From: Parietaria judaica
Taxonomy: Eukaryota > Streptophyta > Magnoliopsida > Rosales > Urticaceae
Direction: 5' to 3'
NCBI GenBank assembly: GCA_954871525.1
Contig: OX940872.1
Span: 11,431,180 to 11,495,179, forward strand
Length of the DNA: 64,000 bases
Each line of letters begins with the position of its first letter. Within the stretch, counting starts at the first letter, position 1. Under the pieces are notes generated by a model that saw only the letters and a list, made by a program, of their open reading frames with translations, did not search any database and had not been told where the DNA came from. Of this stretch, positions 35,977 to 46,910 are shown in pieces. The translations under genes were made by a program, and so were the position numbers.

Positions 35977-36231
35977 GTGCCGACAGAGGAGCCGTCGATT
36001 CTTGTCCCCTCTACTGTCGATCCCACATTTGATTACATAGCCCGTGTTTGCCATCACATGGTTGGCCTAGCTGAGCACACACAAGAATACCAGGCTTCAC
36101 TTCACGAACACGGCAACTTACAGATTAATATGTTGAACCGGTTAGTTGATCATTTGCCTCCCGGCCAGGGGCCTATAGTGTTCGAGCATTGGTATCCACA
36201 TGAAACATCACAATGGCCCTCGGGAAAGTGA
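35977..36231 (+). CDS. Hypothetical 84-aa ORF, possible transposon gag fragment
   Basis: The frame encodes a moderately His-rich peptide (YIARVCHHMVGLAEHTQEYQ, then HEHGNLQ). Composition is more protein-like than the surrounding AT-rich DNA. I do not recognise the family. Weighted by context, it is more likely debris of a transposon protein than a host gene. The stop at 36229-36231 is followed by further open sequence in another frame. Confidence 0.25.
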   Translation: MPTEEPSILVPSTVDPTFDYIARVCHHMVGLAEHTQEYQASLHEHGNLQINMLNRLVDHLPPGQGPIVFEHWYPHETSQWPSGK

Positions 36232-36390
36232 CCACTCTATCCATCGTCTGACAACACGCCTCAACAACCGACCAAGAATATAGTTCCACCCGCTGACGGA
36301 ATGGTTCAATTGGCCGACAATACGATGACTTAGAAAATATAATTAGTTATTTATGTTTATATCTTCCGAACTATATTTCTTATTATGTAT

Positions 36391-36590
36391 TTCGAAATCC
36401 CATGCTTATGTATTTGGAACCATATTTATGTTTATGTATTTTGAATCATATCCATGTTTATGCATTTCGATCTGGTTGGATTATTTATTATTATATATTA
36501 TGAAATCCCATGCTTATTGTTGGAACCATATTTATTTATAAATTTTGAATCATATCCGTATGTATTTTGATCTCGAATCCAACCAGTTAG
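36391..36590. repeat. Imperfect direct repeat of about 85-110 bp
   Basis: Two units (about 36391-36476 and 36501-36590) share gaaatcccatgctta, ggaaccatatttat, ttttgaatcatatcc and a gatct...ttgga-type end, with indels. Confidence 0.6.
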
Positions 36591-36759
36591 GCTGTGGGAT
36601 TTTTATTTCACCTATCTTAAAAAAGAGAGGAAAGTATACTCAAAAGAGAGGTTAAATCTTCTTCTTGCATTTATTCTAAAATAAAATAAAATAAGAGTAT
36701 ATAATTATTATTTAAATTAAGTCAACACAAAAGTTCTTTGTTTTTATTTTTAAAAACTA

Positions 36760-36960
36760 GCCGAGGCTATTATTTTCCAAACCGAGGTATTCGTATATTC
36801 CAAAACAAGTCAAGAGCTTATGATTTATATTAGCCGCGGCTTACAAGAATTCAACCTGGGCTATTGTTTGTTTCGGATTACGAATGGACATAAAGGTTTC
36901 GTCTTACAAATATGTCACGGCTACTTAAACAAATGCCGCCGCTTTAAATTAGGTTTATTG
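36760..36960. repeat. Subterminal repeats of the CACTA element (probable)
   Basis: Short GC-rich motifs recur in AT-rich DNA: gccgaggctatt, gccgcggctta, gggctatt, cacggctact and gccgccgcttta, just upstream of the transposase region. Such clusters are typical transposase-binding subterminal repeats of CACTA elements. The left terminus itself was not found. Confidence 0.4.
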
Positions 36961-39660
36961 TAATATTTAAAATATTATCGAATATATTTTTACAGTCTAA
37001 ATTAAACTCATTCGAGCTTTTGCGTTTTTTGGGACGAATTTGGGGAAAAGTGTTGAGGTATTTCTAATCCTGTACACTCCATAAATTTGATTTTGAGCTC
37101 CATGGATTGTCATGATAGGATGTCAGAGAATAGATTTAGTGACATATATAGTTGTGGAGTTGATCGATTTATCAAATTTGTTTGAGAGCACCTGACGGAT
37201 GAGAAGTATCATTGTCCATGTAATAAGTGTGAAAATAATAGGCATTTGTCGGTTGATAATGTTAGAATGAATTTTTTTTCGAATGGGATTATTCACACTT
37301 ATAAAAAGTGGTACTATCATGGTGAATGTTTCCAAACTTCTAAGAAAACAAGAGTCGATAATGTTGTTGATATAGATGTGGGTGATAATATGTGTGGAAT
37401 GGTGAATGATGTCGAGGATGATTTTGTTGGACGACCAGATTTATTTGATTCGTTGTTAAACGATGCGAATATTCCACTGTTTGATGTGTGTGAGAGTTTT
37501 ACGACGTTCTCTTTTTTAGTTACATTGTTCAACTTGAAATCTTCGGGTGTTTGGATGAATTCTAGCTTTAAGTAGCTATTGGAGACACTTAAATAAGTAT
37601 TCCCGGAAGATAACAAAGTGCTACTAAGTTTATATGAGGCGAGAAAGACATTGGTAGCAATAGGATTGGATTACGAGAAGTTTCATGCATGTCCGCATAG
37701 TTGTTTTTCTATAGGAACAAGCATGAAGACGGGGATGATTGTCCGGTTTGTGCAGAGTCGCGATGGAAGAAGGTTAAAAAAACCATGTAACAGTTTCAAA
37801 TGAGTTCCTGCGAAGGTGTTATGGTACATTCCTCCAATGTTGCATTTTCGATGTATGTTTAATAATGCCAATCATGCGAAAAATATGGTTTGGCATTATG
37901 AAAATCGTAGTCACGATAGTATGGTGAGACATCTGCCCGATGCTGAACCATGGAGATCTTTTGATTCTAAGAATAGATAAATAAGCTCAGATCCTAGGAG
38001 TTTGTGTCTTGGTTAGGCCTCCGATGGGATAAACCATTTCAGCAATATGAGTACACAGTATATAGTTTGGCCGATTATACTTGTGAACTACAAACTTCCT
38101 CCAAAGTAGTGCACGAAGAGAAAATTCTTAATGTTAACAATTCTGATATCGGGACGAAACCAACTTGGAAATGATATCGATACCTGTTTGGCACCTTTGG
38201 TCAACGAATCGAAGATTTTATGAAATGAAGGAATCTACGTTAAAGATGCATAACACAAAGTTCATTCAAGTTAAGAGCAATGCTGATGTGGATGATTAAC
38301 GACTTTTCGGCGTAAGGGAACCTATCAGGCTACTCAGTTAAAGGTGCAATTGAGCCCCTCCTTTAATTTTATAAGGTGAAGAGGTCTATGAGATGGTTAA
38401 CGAGGTCAATGAAATGTAGGAAAAATCAAAGAACAAACTCGTAGAAGAAAGATCCATTTTCTATGAGATAATCTACATCCTGAGATCCAAGAAAAAACAA
38501 CGTTCTTACCGCCGGCAAAATACAATCTATAGAGACTTGAGAAGATGAAGTTATGCAAATGACTTGCGAGTATAAAGGTCCCGGATGGACACTCTTCTAA
38601 CTATAAAAGATTCGTTTCGATCTTTGAAAGATCTGAAACTCATTGGTATGAATATTCAGGATTGTCATGTCTTGCTTCAACAAATGTTACCACTTGCCTT
38701 GCGAGGAATAAATTTTTCCATATCCAAGTTAATGCGCATTCTTTAACTCTATTTTCTCTAAGGTGATCAATCCATCTGTCTTGGACTCGCTACACTAAGA
38801 GTTTGTTAACAATATATGCTTATTTGAGAAGCTTTCCCCCCCTTCATTTTTTATATAATGGTTCACTTAACTATTCACTTTGTACGTGAAGTAAAATTAT
38901 ATGGACAAAGATTTCTACGGTTGATGTGTCCAATCGAGTGAGATATGGAAGTCCTCAAAAGCTACGATAAATCACAGGTAAGAAGGGAGCATAGTGGAAA
39001 ATTAAGTCATTGAGGAATTAGTTGAATTTTGTTTATAGAATATATAGCCAAAGCACATGCAATTAGGTATCCAAAAGATGCACGTTCTGAGACAAAACCG
39101 CTATCTACATGTAAATTATTAATTATTTGTTTATTATTGTATATCAATAACATAGACACTTTTTTAGATTTGTTTTCTAAATTAATATTATTATTTCATG
39201 TAGGCACTCCTTTAATTGTCGACCGTAATGAGAGAGAACAAGCCATTCTTCATGAGTTACACAATCATTCTGAAGTAGCACTATTTGTTGAGATTCCTAG
39301 GAATGAGCTAAGAGTGTCCGATCCGAAAAGAGCAAACAACGAGTAACGGAAAAAATATAACCGTTTGTTTCAAAAGTGTCTTGGAAAGCGTTTGTATGGA
39401 GAAAAAAGACATTCAGTGACACTTATGAAAATATCTGGTGGGCCTTCGTTAATGGTTATAAGGTACACATAATTTTTTGACAACTTTAATTTGTTTGTCT
39501 ATTGTGACGGCTTCATCATGTTATATCCCTCTTTTATCCTACTAATTTCTATTATTCCTTTCCATGGTTAAAAGTATACATCATGGAAGGTTAATGGGTT
39601 TACTTTTTACACACCGGAGAAAGATAACAAACATCCCGTTCAAAAAAGTTGTGTTACAAT

Positions 39661-39665
39661 GTTTG
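39661..39665. other. Target-site duplication (gtttg), left copy
   Basis: gtttg precedes the LTR start tgatgc; the same pentamer follows the other LTR at 42308-42312. Confidence 0.93.
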
Positions 39666-40394
39666 TGATGCGGGCATAACTCACGGATGTTCCGAGAGGA
39701 GTTTGAAAGGGCGATCCCGGAATATTGGAAGGCGAGTTAGGAAGAGGCGTTCGGAGAAGAAGAGGTGATCCGAGAGGCGTACCCGGAAGAAAGTTCGGAG
39801 AAGGTCTCCCGCGAAAGCCCCAACTTCAACCGGCCATATATTTTGACTCGAGCGTCGGATTTGCTTAAGTTACATAACTAATTGAAGCTCGGGATGTTGG
39901 CTACAAGACCACCCGAGCATTTCTGCCAAATCTGGATTGAAAGGGACCGAAAACGCTGACTTTGTATTTTGAGTGGATATCTTATTATTTTTATTTTATT
40001 TCGTTTGCTTTATTTTATCATCAGTTTTATTCTAAAGAAACTACATGTCATTTTTGTTTTAGGTTTTTCTTGATGCACTATATAAGCATCTAGTTGTGTT
40101 TGTAATAAGAAATTTTTTGTTGAAATGAAAAATTGAGACTTGAGAGTTTCTCTCAAATCAGAGCGTCATGAGCGAGCTTCGAGTTTGAAGCCCTTGACCC
40201 TGTATTCGTGCGCGAATAAATAGATATTGGATGCTACGAGTCTAGCCATTCGTGCATGAATCAATAGGCGAAGGAAAGTTCTCTAATCGGGTATTCATGC
40301 GCCGAATCAACGATCAAGTTCGACTATCCCGGTAATTTAACTTTTATTTTTGTTCTTTGATCGAGCATCGATCATTGTATTTTCCACTGCATCA
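39666..40394 (+). repeat. 5' LTR of the 2.6-kb element
   Basis: 729 bp, colinear with 41579-42307. Contains a promoter-like cactatataag near 40077 and a downstream gagacttgagagtttctc leader. Confidence 0.92.
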
Positions 40395-40397
40395 GTT

Positions 40398-40409
40398 TGG
40401 TATTTTAGC
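40398..40409 (+). other. Degenerate primer binding site
   Basis: tggtattttagc corresponds to the iMet PBS tggtatcagagc with three adjacent changes. It lies 3 bp after the LTR, where a PBS is expected. Confidence 0.55.
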
Positions 40410-40835
40410 TTCAAAGACGGTCTTGAAGAATGTCTTTGCGATCCGGTTCCTGATGGAGACACGACAAAGAATGTGAAAGACTTGAAAGGTTGGACAAATC
40501 GATGGACCGTCTAGCTCAACAACTCCTCGAGGCTGTGCATAGGAGGTTATAGGAGAATTTATCTCAGCGAATCCAAGATAGATGCGAAGAAAATTGGACG
40601 CATAGAGCTTTAAATTCGTCAAAAATCAATTTTTCTTCTCTCTGCATGCCAACTGTTCGACAAAATGCCTCAATGCCATAGACAGCGCCCAGACAGCCCC
40701 CACAGCGCCCAAGTAGATCCACAACAGCCCCGCAACGTGCCACAACACCCATGAAACGCTATAGAACACACACTTCATGCCTCATGTGGCCCGAATAGCC
40801 CAAATGTCGCTTCCTAAGTCCCGAACAGCCGTAAT

Positions 40836-41207
40836 ATGTCAATACATGGCAAGAGTTTGAGAGAATGTGGCGATTACCTTTTTTGTCACATTTGGCTCTT
40901 GTTAGAGGAGTTAGAGACCGAAGACCACGTGTTTAAAGAGCCGAAGTATGATGATCTCATATACAACGAGACGGAGCACGCCGAAATCGTGTATGACGAG
41001 CCCGTTTATGACATTTATGACGATGCCTTGTATGATGACTCCTTGTATGCCATGGATGTGTATGAAGAAGTAAAGGCCAATGAAGAGAATGTCGAGGGCA
41101 AGAGCGTAGCTCTTTTCGTTTGCAGGCCGTGTTCGGATCCGATGGAAATGGTCGAGATGGTTTTGGCGCCGAGCAAGATGGACGAATACAAGTCGAGCAA
41201 GCTTTGA
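40836..41207 (+). CDS. Acidic Tyr/Asp-rich ORF in the 2.6-kb LTR element
   Basis: The 123-aa frame holds repeated Y-D/E-x motifs (IVYDEPVYDIYDDALYDDSL) in its middle. It resembles the acidic linker between gag and protease of chromovirus-like gypsy elements rather than an enzyme. No zinc finger or catalytic motif is present. It may be a relic of that linker or a small structural protein of the non-autonomous family. The start ATG is only the first in frame. Confidence 0.35.
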   Translation: MSIHGKSLRECGDYLFCHIWLLLEELETEDHVFKEPKYDDLIYNETEHAEIVYDEPVYDIYDDALYDDSLYAMDVYEEVKANEENVEGKSVALFVCRPCSDPMEMVEMVLAPSKMDEYKSSKL

Positions 41208-41444
41208 GTAAGGGTTGATCTTGTAGCTCCAATCAATGAGGAGGCGAAGAAGCCCGGGGAAGTTTTGATGTTGCTTCCAATCAAGCTGCCCACAAAACTG
41301 TCGACACTCGCTTGCGTGCTTGACAAGCCACGTGATGAACCGACCGAGGAGCTAGCGGATGAGCTCGACAATGAGCTGCCCGACAAGCTGCTCATAATCG
41401 TCAAATAGGTCCACCCTGAGAATCTCCTTCATCCCCCCAATGAC

Positions 41445-41600
41445 ACACCTTTGAATTTGTGGACGAATTCTTTCCGACCAAGTGAGAATGATGCGGGCCT
41501 AAAACGTCCTTCGAATCACTCGAAACCCAATGGAGCAGCCCCGAATTGGAGGACAAACTCCTTCCATCCCGGAGAGAATGATGCGGGCATAGCTCACGGA
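41445..41600 (+). repeat. Duplicated PPT/LTR-start module
   Basis: Two copies of a 3'-end module lie about 95 bp apart. One reads tttgtggacgaattctttcc...gtgagaatgatgcgggc (41455-41498); the other is ttggaggacaaactccttcc...gagagaatgatgcgggc (41547-41588). Only the second leads into the real LTR at 41579. The module is the usual end of gypsy pol plus PPT. Confidence 0.7.
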
Positions 41601-42307
41601 TGTACCAAGAGGCGTTTGAAAGGGAGATATAAGAATATTGGAAGGCGAGTTAGGAAGAGGCGTTCCGAGAAGAAGAGGCGATCCGAGAGGCGTACCCGAC
41701 AGAAAGTTTGGAGAAGGTCTCCCGCAAAATCCCCAACTTCAACCGGCCATATCTTTTGACTCGAGCGTCAAATTTACACAAGTTACACATCAAATCAAAG
41801 CTCGGGCTGTTGGCTACAAAACTACCAAAGAATTTCTGCCAAATCTTGATCAAAACGGATCGAAAATGCTGACTTCATATTTTGAGCGGAAATCTTATTA
41901 TTTTTATTTTATTTCGTTTGCTTTATTTTATTGTCATTTTTATTCTAGAGAAACTACATGTCATTTTTGTTTTAGGGTTTTCTTGATGCACTATATAAGA
42001 GTCATGTTGCGTTTGTAGTAAGAAAGTTTTTGATTAAATGAAAAATTGAGACTTGAGAGTTTCTCCCAAATCCGAGCGTCGTGAGCGAGCTCCGAGTTTG
42101 AAGCCCTTAACCAGGTATTCGCGCGCGAATCAACGGAGATTGGATGCCCCGAGTCAAGCTATTCGTTCGCGAATCAATAGGCTAAGGAATGTTTTTCAAT
42201 CGGGTATTCGTGCGCCGAATCAACGATCAAGTTTGATTATCCCGGTAATTTAACTTTTATTTTGGTTCTTTGATCGAGCATCGATCTTTGTATTTTCCGC
42301 GGCATCA
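41579..42307 (+). repeat. 3' LTR of the 2.6-kb element
   Basis: 729 bp with the same ends as the 5' LTR. It is preceded by the purine tract ggagagaa (41571-41578) and followed by the TSD gtttg at 42308-42312. Confidence 0.92.
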
Positions 42308-42312
42308 GTTTG
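42308..42312. other. Target-site duplication (gtttg), right copy
   Basis: Identical to 39661-39665. Confidence 0.93.
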
Positions 42313-42760
42313 GTGAATTACTGCATGTTTCATCAACAAAAGATAAGAACCTAATACACGATTCCATTAACTATTATGGCTACATAGAAGATATACGGGA
42401 ACTCGATTATTGTGGGTTGAGAGTTGCATTATTTAAGTGCAGTTCGCCGGATCTCAATCATATTAAAGTCGACAATGAAGGAGTAACTGTTTTTCACTTT
42501 AGACGACTTCCTTACAAAAATGATTGCTTCATGTTAGCGACGCAAGTAAGTCAAGTATTTTACGTTCGGATCTGACCAATCTTGAATTGTCTATAGTAGT
42601 TCATAAGAAACCGAGGATTTTTGAAGATGAGGAAGGAGAAAAAGACATATGGATTGCACCATTCACTAAAGGGCTACCATCAGTTGAAGACTTAGGCAAT
42701 TTTAATGATGATAATGTTTCTCATTTGCGTCGTTTTGATATATATCCGACATGTGTCTGA

Positions 42761-43674
42761 ATATTAGAAGTTTGTTTCTATAACTTGGTTAATTTTTCTT
42801 CATTTGAAACATGTTTTTCTTTTTTATTTTCCGCTACATAGTATGCCGTTTATATACAAATAAATTTTATTTAACGAGGCGAATATTTTTCTTTTGGTAC
42901 GTAGACCTATTATAATTGACTGTTTTACAATTTTCGTAACACAGTTAATATGATTTTATTAGGCGCGGATTGCAGAAAGCTAGCTTAAGCAACTATACAA
43001 TTCTATAATACACACGGGTATACAAAGAGCAAATGATTTTACAAAAGTTGTGGCTTGTTGTTACCTAGCTGACGCCTTTATTTTTACGTATTTGCAATTT
43101 CTACGACTGGTTAGATTGTAGTCGTTTTACATATTCGTCGCGGAACATTATAGTTAGCCACCTGCGCTTTTCCTTTTTTTTTTTTTTTTTTCTTTTTTCC
43201 AGCTTCACCTTTGTTTTCTGCCCATGATCTTATTATATGCAAAAATTTTGTAATCTTTAGCTTTGGTTTCATTTTTTTTTCCCACGACCTTTTTTTTTAC
43301 AATTTTTTTCTCTCTCGCTATAGAGATTCTGCCACTTTGACAACTGCAGTTGCCATCGCAAAATTCTGATGGTAACCCAACAACTGCCGGCGCCTACTTC
43401 CAAGTCGTCCTCCATAAGCCGTGCTCTCTTGCTTTTAGTCCTTCCATTTCCTCTTGTGCGTCATCTAGTGTGACCACCATGCTCAATCTTTGCTGAACAA
43501 CTCCCGATCTGAAAGTTTGGTTTTGCTGGCCACTAAAGAAGCAACGTTCGAATTAATTGCTCACTCTTGACTTTGTTTGTTTGTTCTTGGGTTTTGTTGA
43601 GAACCAGAGTATAAACATATTTACGTTAATATTTGTTGTTGTTTAAGCACTTGATCTTGTTGTTAGATATGAAG
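42761..43674. other. CACTA inter-gene region
   Basis: Non-coding AT-rich DNA with long T tracts (43170-43320) and a few GC-rich motifs like those upstream of the transposase (ggcgcgg near 42963, cgtcgcgg near 43137). A CT-rich stretch at 43380-43500 could be the leader of the second CACTA gene. Confidence 0.35.
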
Positions 43675-44350
43675 TCTCCTATAAAAGGCGGTAATATGCC
43701 AAAGAAAAAAAAAGACGCTTCAATTTCGGGTTAAATTCGAATTTTGAGATTGATTATGTATTCTTGTTTACTTATGCACTTATATTATCTTTGCTTGGGA
43801 TTGATTTATTGCAGAGGAAATATATTTTACTTGTTTTGAAAGGAAAATGAAGTAAAAAAATAGATCTTCCCCAAGTACCGATCTTTGCAACGACAATAAT
43901 ACGTTCTCAGAGAACGTTAATGATCCAATTACAAGTATATGTTTTTTTAATATGATTTACATGATATTAGTTTCTCCCATTGAGATTGGTGTTTGAGTAA
44001 AAAAGACTTTTCTAGATATGAAGTCTCCCACCGAAGGTTGTAATATGCCCAAGGAAAAACAAGACACTTCAATTTGGGTAAAATTCAAATTTTGAGATTG
44101 ATTATGTATTCGTGTTCACTTGTGCACTTATATTATGTTTGTTTGGGATTGATTCATTGACGGGTAATATATTTTACTTGTTTTAATAGGAAAAAAAGCA
44201 ACAAAATACCTTCCCCTAGTACTGATCTTTGCAACGACAATAATATGTCCCCGAAGAACGTTAATGATCTGATTAACGTATATGTTTTTTTAATATGATT
44301 TACATGATATATGTTTCTCCCATTGAGATTGGTTTTTGAATGAAAATATG
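43675..44350 (+). repeat. Imperfect tandem duplication, period 339 bp
   Basis: Unit 1 (43675-44013) and unit 2 (44014 to about 44350) are colinear. Both start agatatgaagtctcc and contain gagattgattatgtattc, gatctttgcaacgacaataat and tttctcccattgagattgg. Each unit holds a short ATG-led frame (MKSP...NMPK) followed by a possible intron, so an exon of the second CACTA gene seems duplicated. Confidence 0.8.
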
Positions 44351-44435
44351 ATTTAGATACTATTTATTAAAGCGTTTGATATTGCATTTGAACAAGAATT
44401 TTTTTTTATATTCATTTAATGTTGTTAATTGTTAT

Positions 44436-46620
44436 AAAGGAATAGAGAAACCTAGAAAGATCCTCAAAATTGAAAACAATGGAAAAGGGAAAATGACTCT
44501 AATGGCAAATGATCATAAAGTGAAGAATTTGGGTTCAAAAATAAATGTTGCTTTTGATAAAAAGTTTCAACCAATGGGGGAGGAAGGAAATAAATTGTGC
44601 AGTTATATTAGCGTACTTGCTAGAGGGATTGTTCCACTTATGACAAGGCATTGGGGGAGGCGTGATGACGATTTCAATCAAATTCGAGTAAGAATATGGG
44701 ACGAAGTCTATCAAGGATTTACTGTTTGCAAAGGATTTAAGGATTCATGTCTTAAGAGAGCTGGATAATTGGCAAAGAATTTCCTCAATGATATATATAA
44801 AGCCTTTGCAAAATCTAAAACTGATAGCGACGAAATTGTGGAGCGTCTAGACGTGATCTTAGAATACTACTTGAGTATTACCGAATCTGATTTGATTTTT
44901 TTTTTCATGTATAGAAGAAGCAAAGAGTTCAAAGCTTAATCCAAAAAAGGTCAAGAAATGCGGAAGAAAAATGTATATCCCTCTGCCGCAGGTCGCAATG
45001 GGTATCGAGTTCTCAATCAGACATTTGTATGACTTATAAATTTTAGTAAATATGTTATTTTTTTTTCTAGTATGTTATTTTCTCTTCTTCAATTACTAAG
45101 ATGTTTTTTTTTTCGTTTCTCATTAATCATGAAAAAACGGGTCAATGGGTGGCATTTGAAGATCTTTGGGTCGGTATAAGAAATAATAAAGATGGCTCAA
45201 AAAAGTATTCATCTCTGAAAATAGGTTTTGGACAAATGGGTTAGTGCTTAATTTTTTTTATCGAATAAATTGTTTATATTTTACATATTAAATGTTTATA
45301 TATGTTGTAAGATGATTTAGCTTGTTTCTTCAGAGTTAGATTTTGAAGGACCCCAAGATGTGTTGGCGAAATTTTTGGGCACTCAAGAGAATTTGGGCCG
45401 GGTACGGGACAGTCGAAATATGTTTCACAAAGAAGCTTCATATGATTAGTAATAATCACACTACAGGTATAATCAACAGATTGGAAAACAAAGCAACAAT
45501 ATTTATGGCCAAAATATTGGAGCTTATGCACCAACGTGGTGAATTTTGTAACAGTCCTAATGATGCAAGACACTTCTTTTTTGTTGGAAGACTGAAGATT
45601 GGGCTGATAATACCCTTCCGAAAGATGTAAAAGATCGATCTGAGGCTGAAGATGATGGAGAAGATCACGTCAATACGGGAAGTTGGGGAATGCATTATTA
45701 CAACAATGTTCATAGAAATTGCTCATTAAATGGAAAATCACCACGATCTTTCCCACCGACGCCACATTCTAAGGAAAGTGAGGAACTTTTTTCTACATTG
45801 ATGAACATGATGATAAGACTTTAGTTGCTACTGGCCAAGTGATGATAAATTCTACACCGATTGATAGAGTTCACGTTACTTTTAGGTACTGAAAATGCAA
45901 GGTTCAATATTAAAAAGGCCATATGAAAGAAGTCCTTTCGACTAATTCCGTCGTTCAAACTTGTGATGATTGAAAATGAAGAAGGGAGTTTTTTAGCATG
46001 GCCTAAGAGATTGATTACATTTAACAATTCATCAACTAGCAAAGAGTCCTATTCCTGAGAAGAAAAAAAAATGATCTTCCCAAAATGCAACCAAATGAAC
46101 TGATTCGTTACAGTTCAATCTTACCATGATTAAAAATGTTGGCAAAACATGCTAACGACAGAATGGTGTTGGAGAATGAGAAGATTAATGTAGAACTTCC
46201 CGAGACTATGGGTTCGTTTCCCATTTTGCTGTATTTCGACGACGTGTCCGATTTTCTCCGTTACAAAGAAACAATCTTATCCTGCATAGTGGTTTACATG
46301 AGGTATTTATTTTCTTGAAGTCTTAAATATTTTTTTTTATCCTACAGAGTTGTATCGAAAATTGGTGAGGAATAATAAGCTGGAATAAATAGGCTTTCTA
46401 AACTCACAATTATGTTCATTTACTAGAGAAAGGGCGGAAAATGATGAGGTCTACGAACGACGAGAAAATATCGCATATATATTGATAAAGGGACGTCAAG
46501 GGAAACTATGGATAATGCCCTACAATTATGATATGCATTGGATTCTACTCGTCTTCAATATTTTTGAAAATACGGTTATCATTTTTTATTATATAAAAAG
46601 GACTAAAGTACCCCAATATT
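44436..46620 (+). pseudogene. Second CACTA gene: TNP1-type protein with a Ulp1-like C-terminus
   Basis: The first conserved part is in one frame: VAFDKKFQPMGEEGNKLCSY, ARGIVPLMTRHW and RIWDEVYQGFTVCKGF. DLWVGIRNNKDGSKKY follows near 45160. Next is DFEGPQDVLAKFLGTQENLG near 45340, the polar block typical of plant CACTA second-gene proteins. The C-terminal part (46430-46620) reads IMPYNYDMHWILLVFN then IIFYYIKR, like the HW...YYLD core of Ulp1/C48 peptidases. The usual aspartate after YY is not conserved. Stops and introns break the frame. Confidence 0.68.
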
Positions 46621-46910
46621 TGGATAATTTGATTACAAGGTCAATATTCTAATACTTCTCCCCAAACAAACACAAAATTATTTTAATACTAGTTTTAGTT
46701 TAGTACAATTATATGATCATACTACTTGTTTTTTTTGAATTTTTTTCTTCATGATTTTCGGTATTGTAAAATTGCAACTCAAAGGAATGTTGCTTACTCG
46801 ATCACCGACTAAAATCCCAAAAACAAACCCAAAACAACCTGGACGTTTTGAATGTGGATAAATTTTTCTCTATGTTTTATGCGCGACTAAATCAACCAAA
46901 GAGAGAGGCA

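Larger units (their letters stand above)
39666..42307 (+). mobile_element. Non-autonomous LTR retrotransposon (2,642 bp) inside the TNP2 gene
   Basis: Two LTRs of 729 bp each flank a 1,184-bp internal region. The 5-bp TSD gtttg is exact, and transposase reading resumes immediately after it. LTR ends are palindromic, tgatgc...gcatca. The internal part has a degenerate iMet-type PBS, a short acidic ORF and a gypsy-type pol 3' end plus PPT, but no protease, RT or integrase. The two LTRs differ at roughly one base in ten over the part I compared, so the insertion is old. It is best called a deletion derivative of a chromovirus-like gypsy element that needed enzymes from elsewhere. Confidence 0.9.
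37102..42760 (+). pseudogene. CACTA (En/Spm) TNP2-type transposase, interrupted
   Basis: It starts with the transposase-associated domain (FSDIYSCGVDRFIKF, then CPCNKCEN near 37210). KFHACPHSCF near 37680 follows, then VPAKVLWYIP and DSMVRHLPDAEPWRSFDS (37800-37970), all TNP2 signatures. A later part reads WKVNGFTFYTPEKDNKHPVQ near 39590, where an LTR element (39666-42307) is inserted. The C-terminal domain resumes after it (HDSINYYGYIEDIRELDY and FMLATQVSQVFYV). Stops and frameshifts are frequent between 37800 and 39000. A GT-AG intron is likely at about 39112-39204. Confidence 0.85.

Noticed and set aside
43165..43320. Long T tracts as a regulatory element
   Set aside because: Plain homopolymer runs, common in AT-rich plant DNA.
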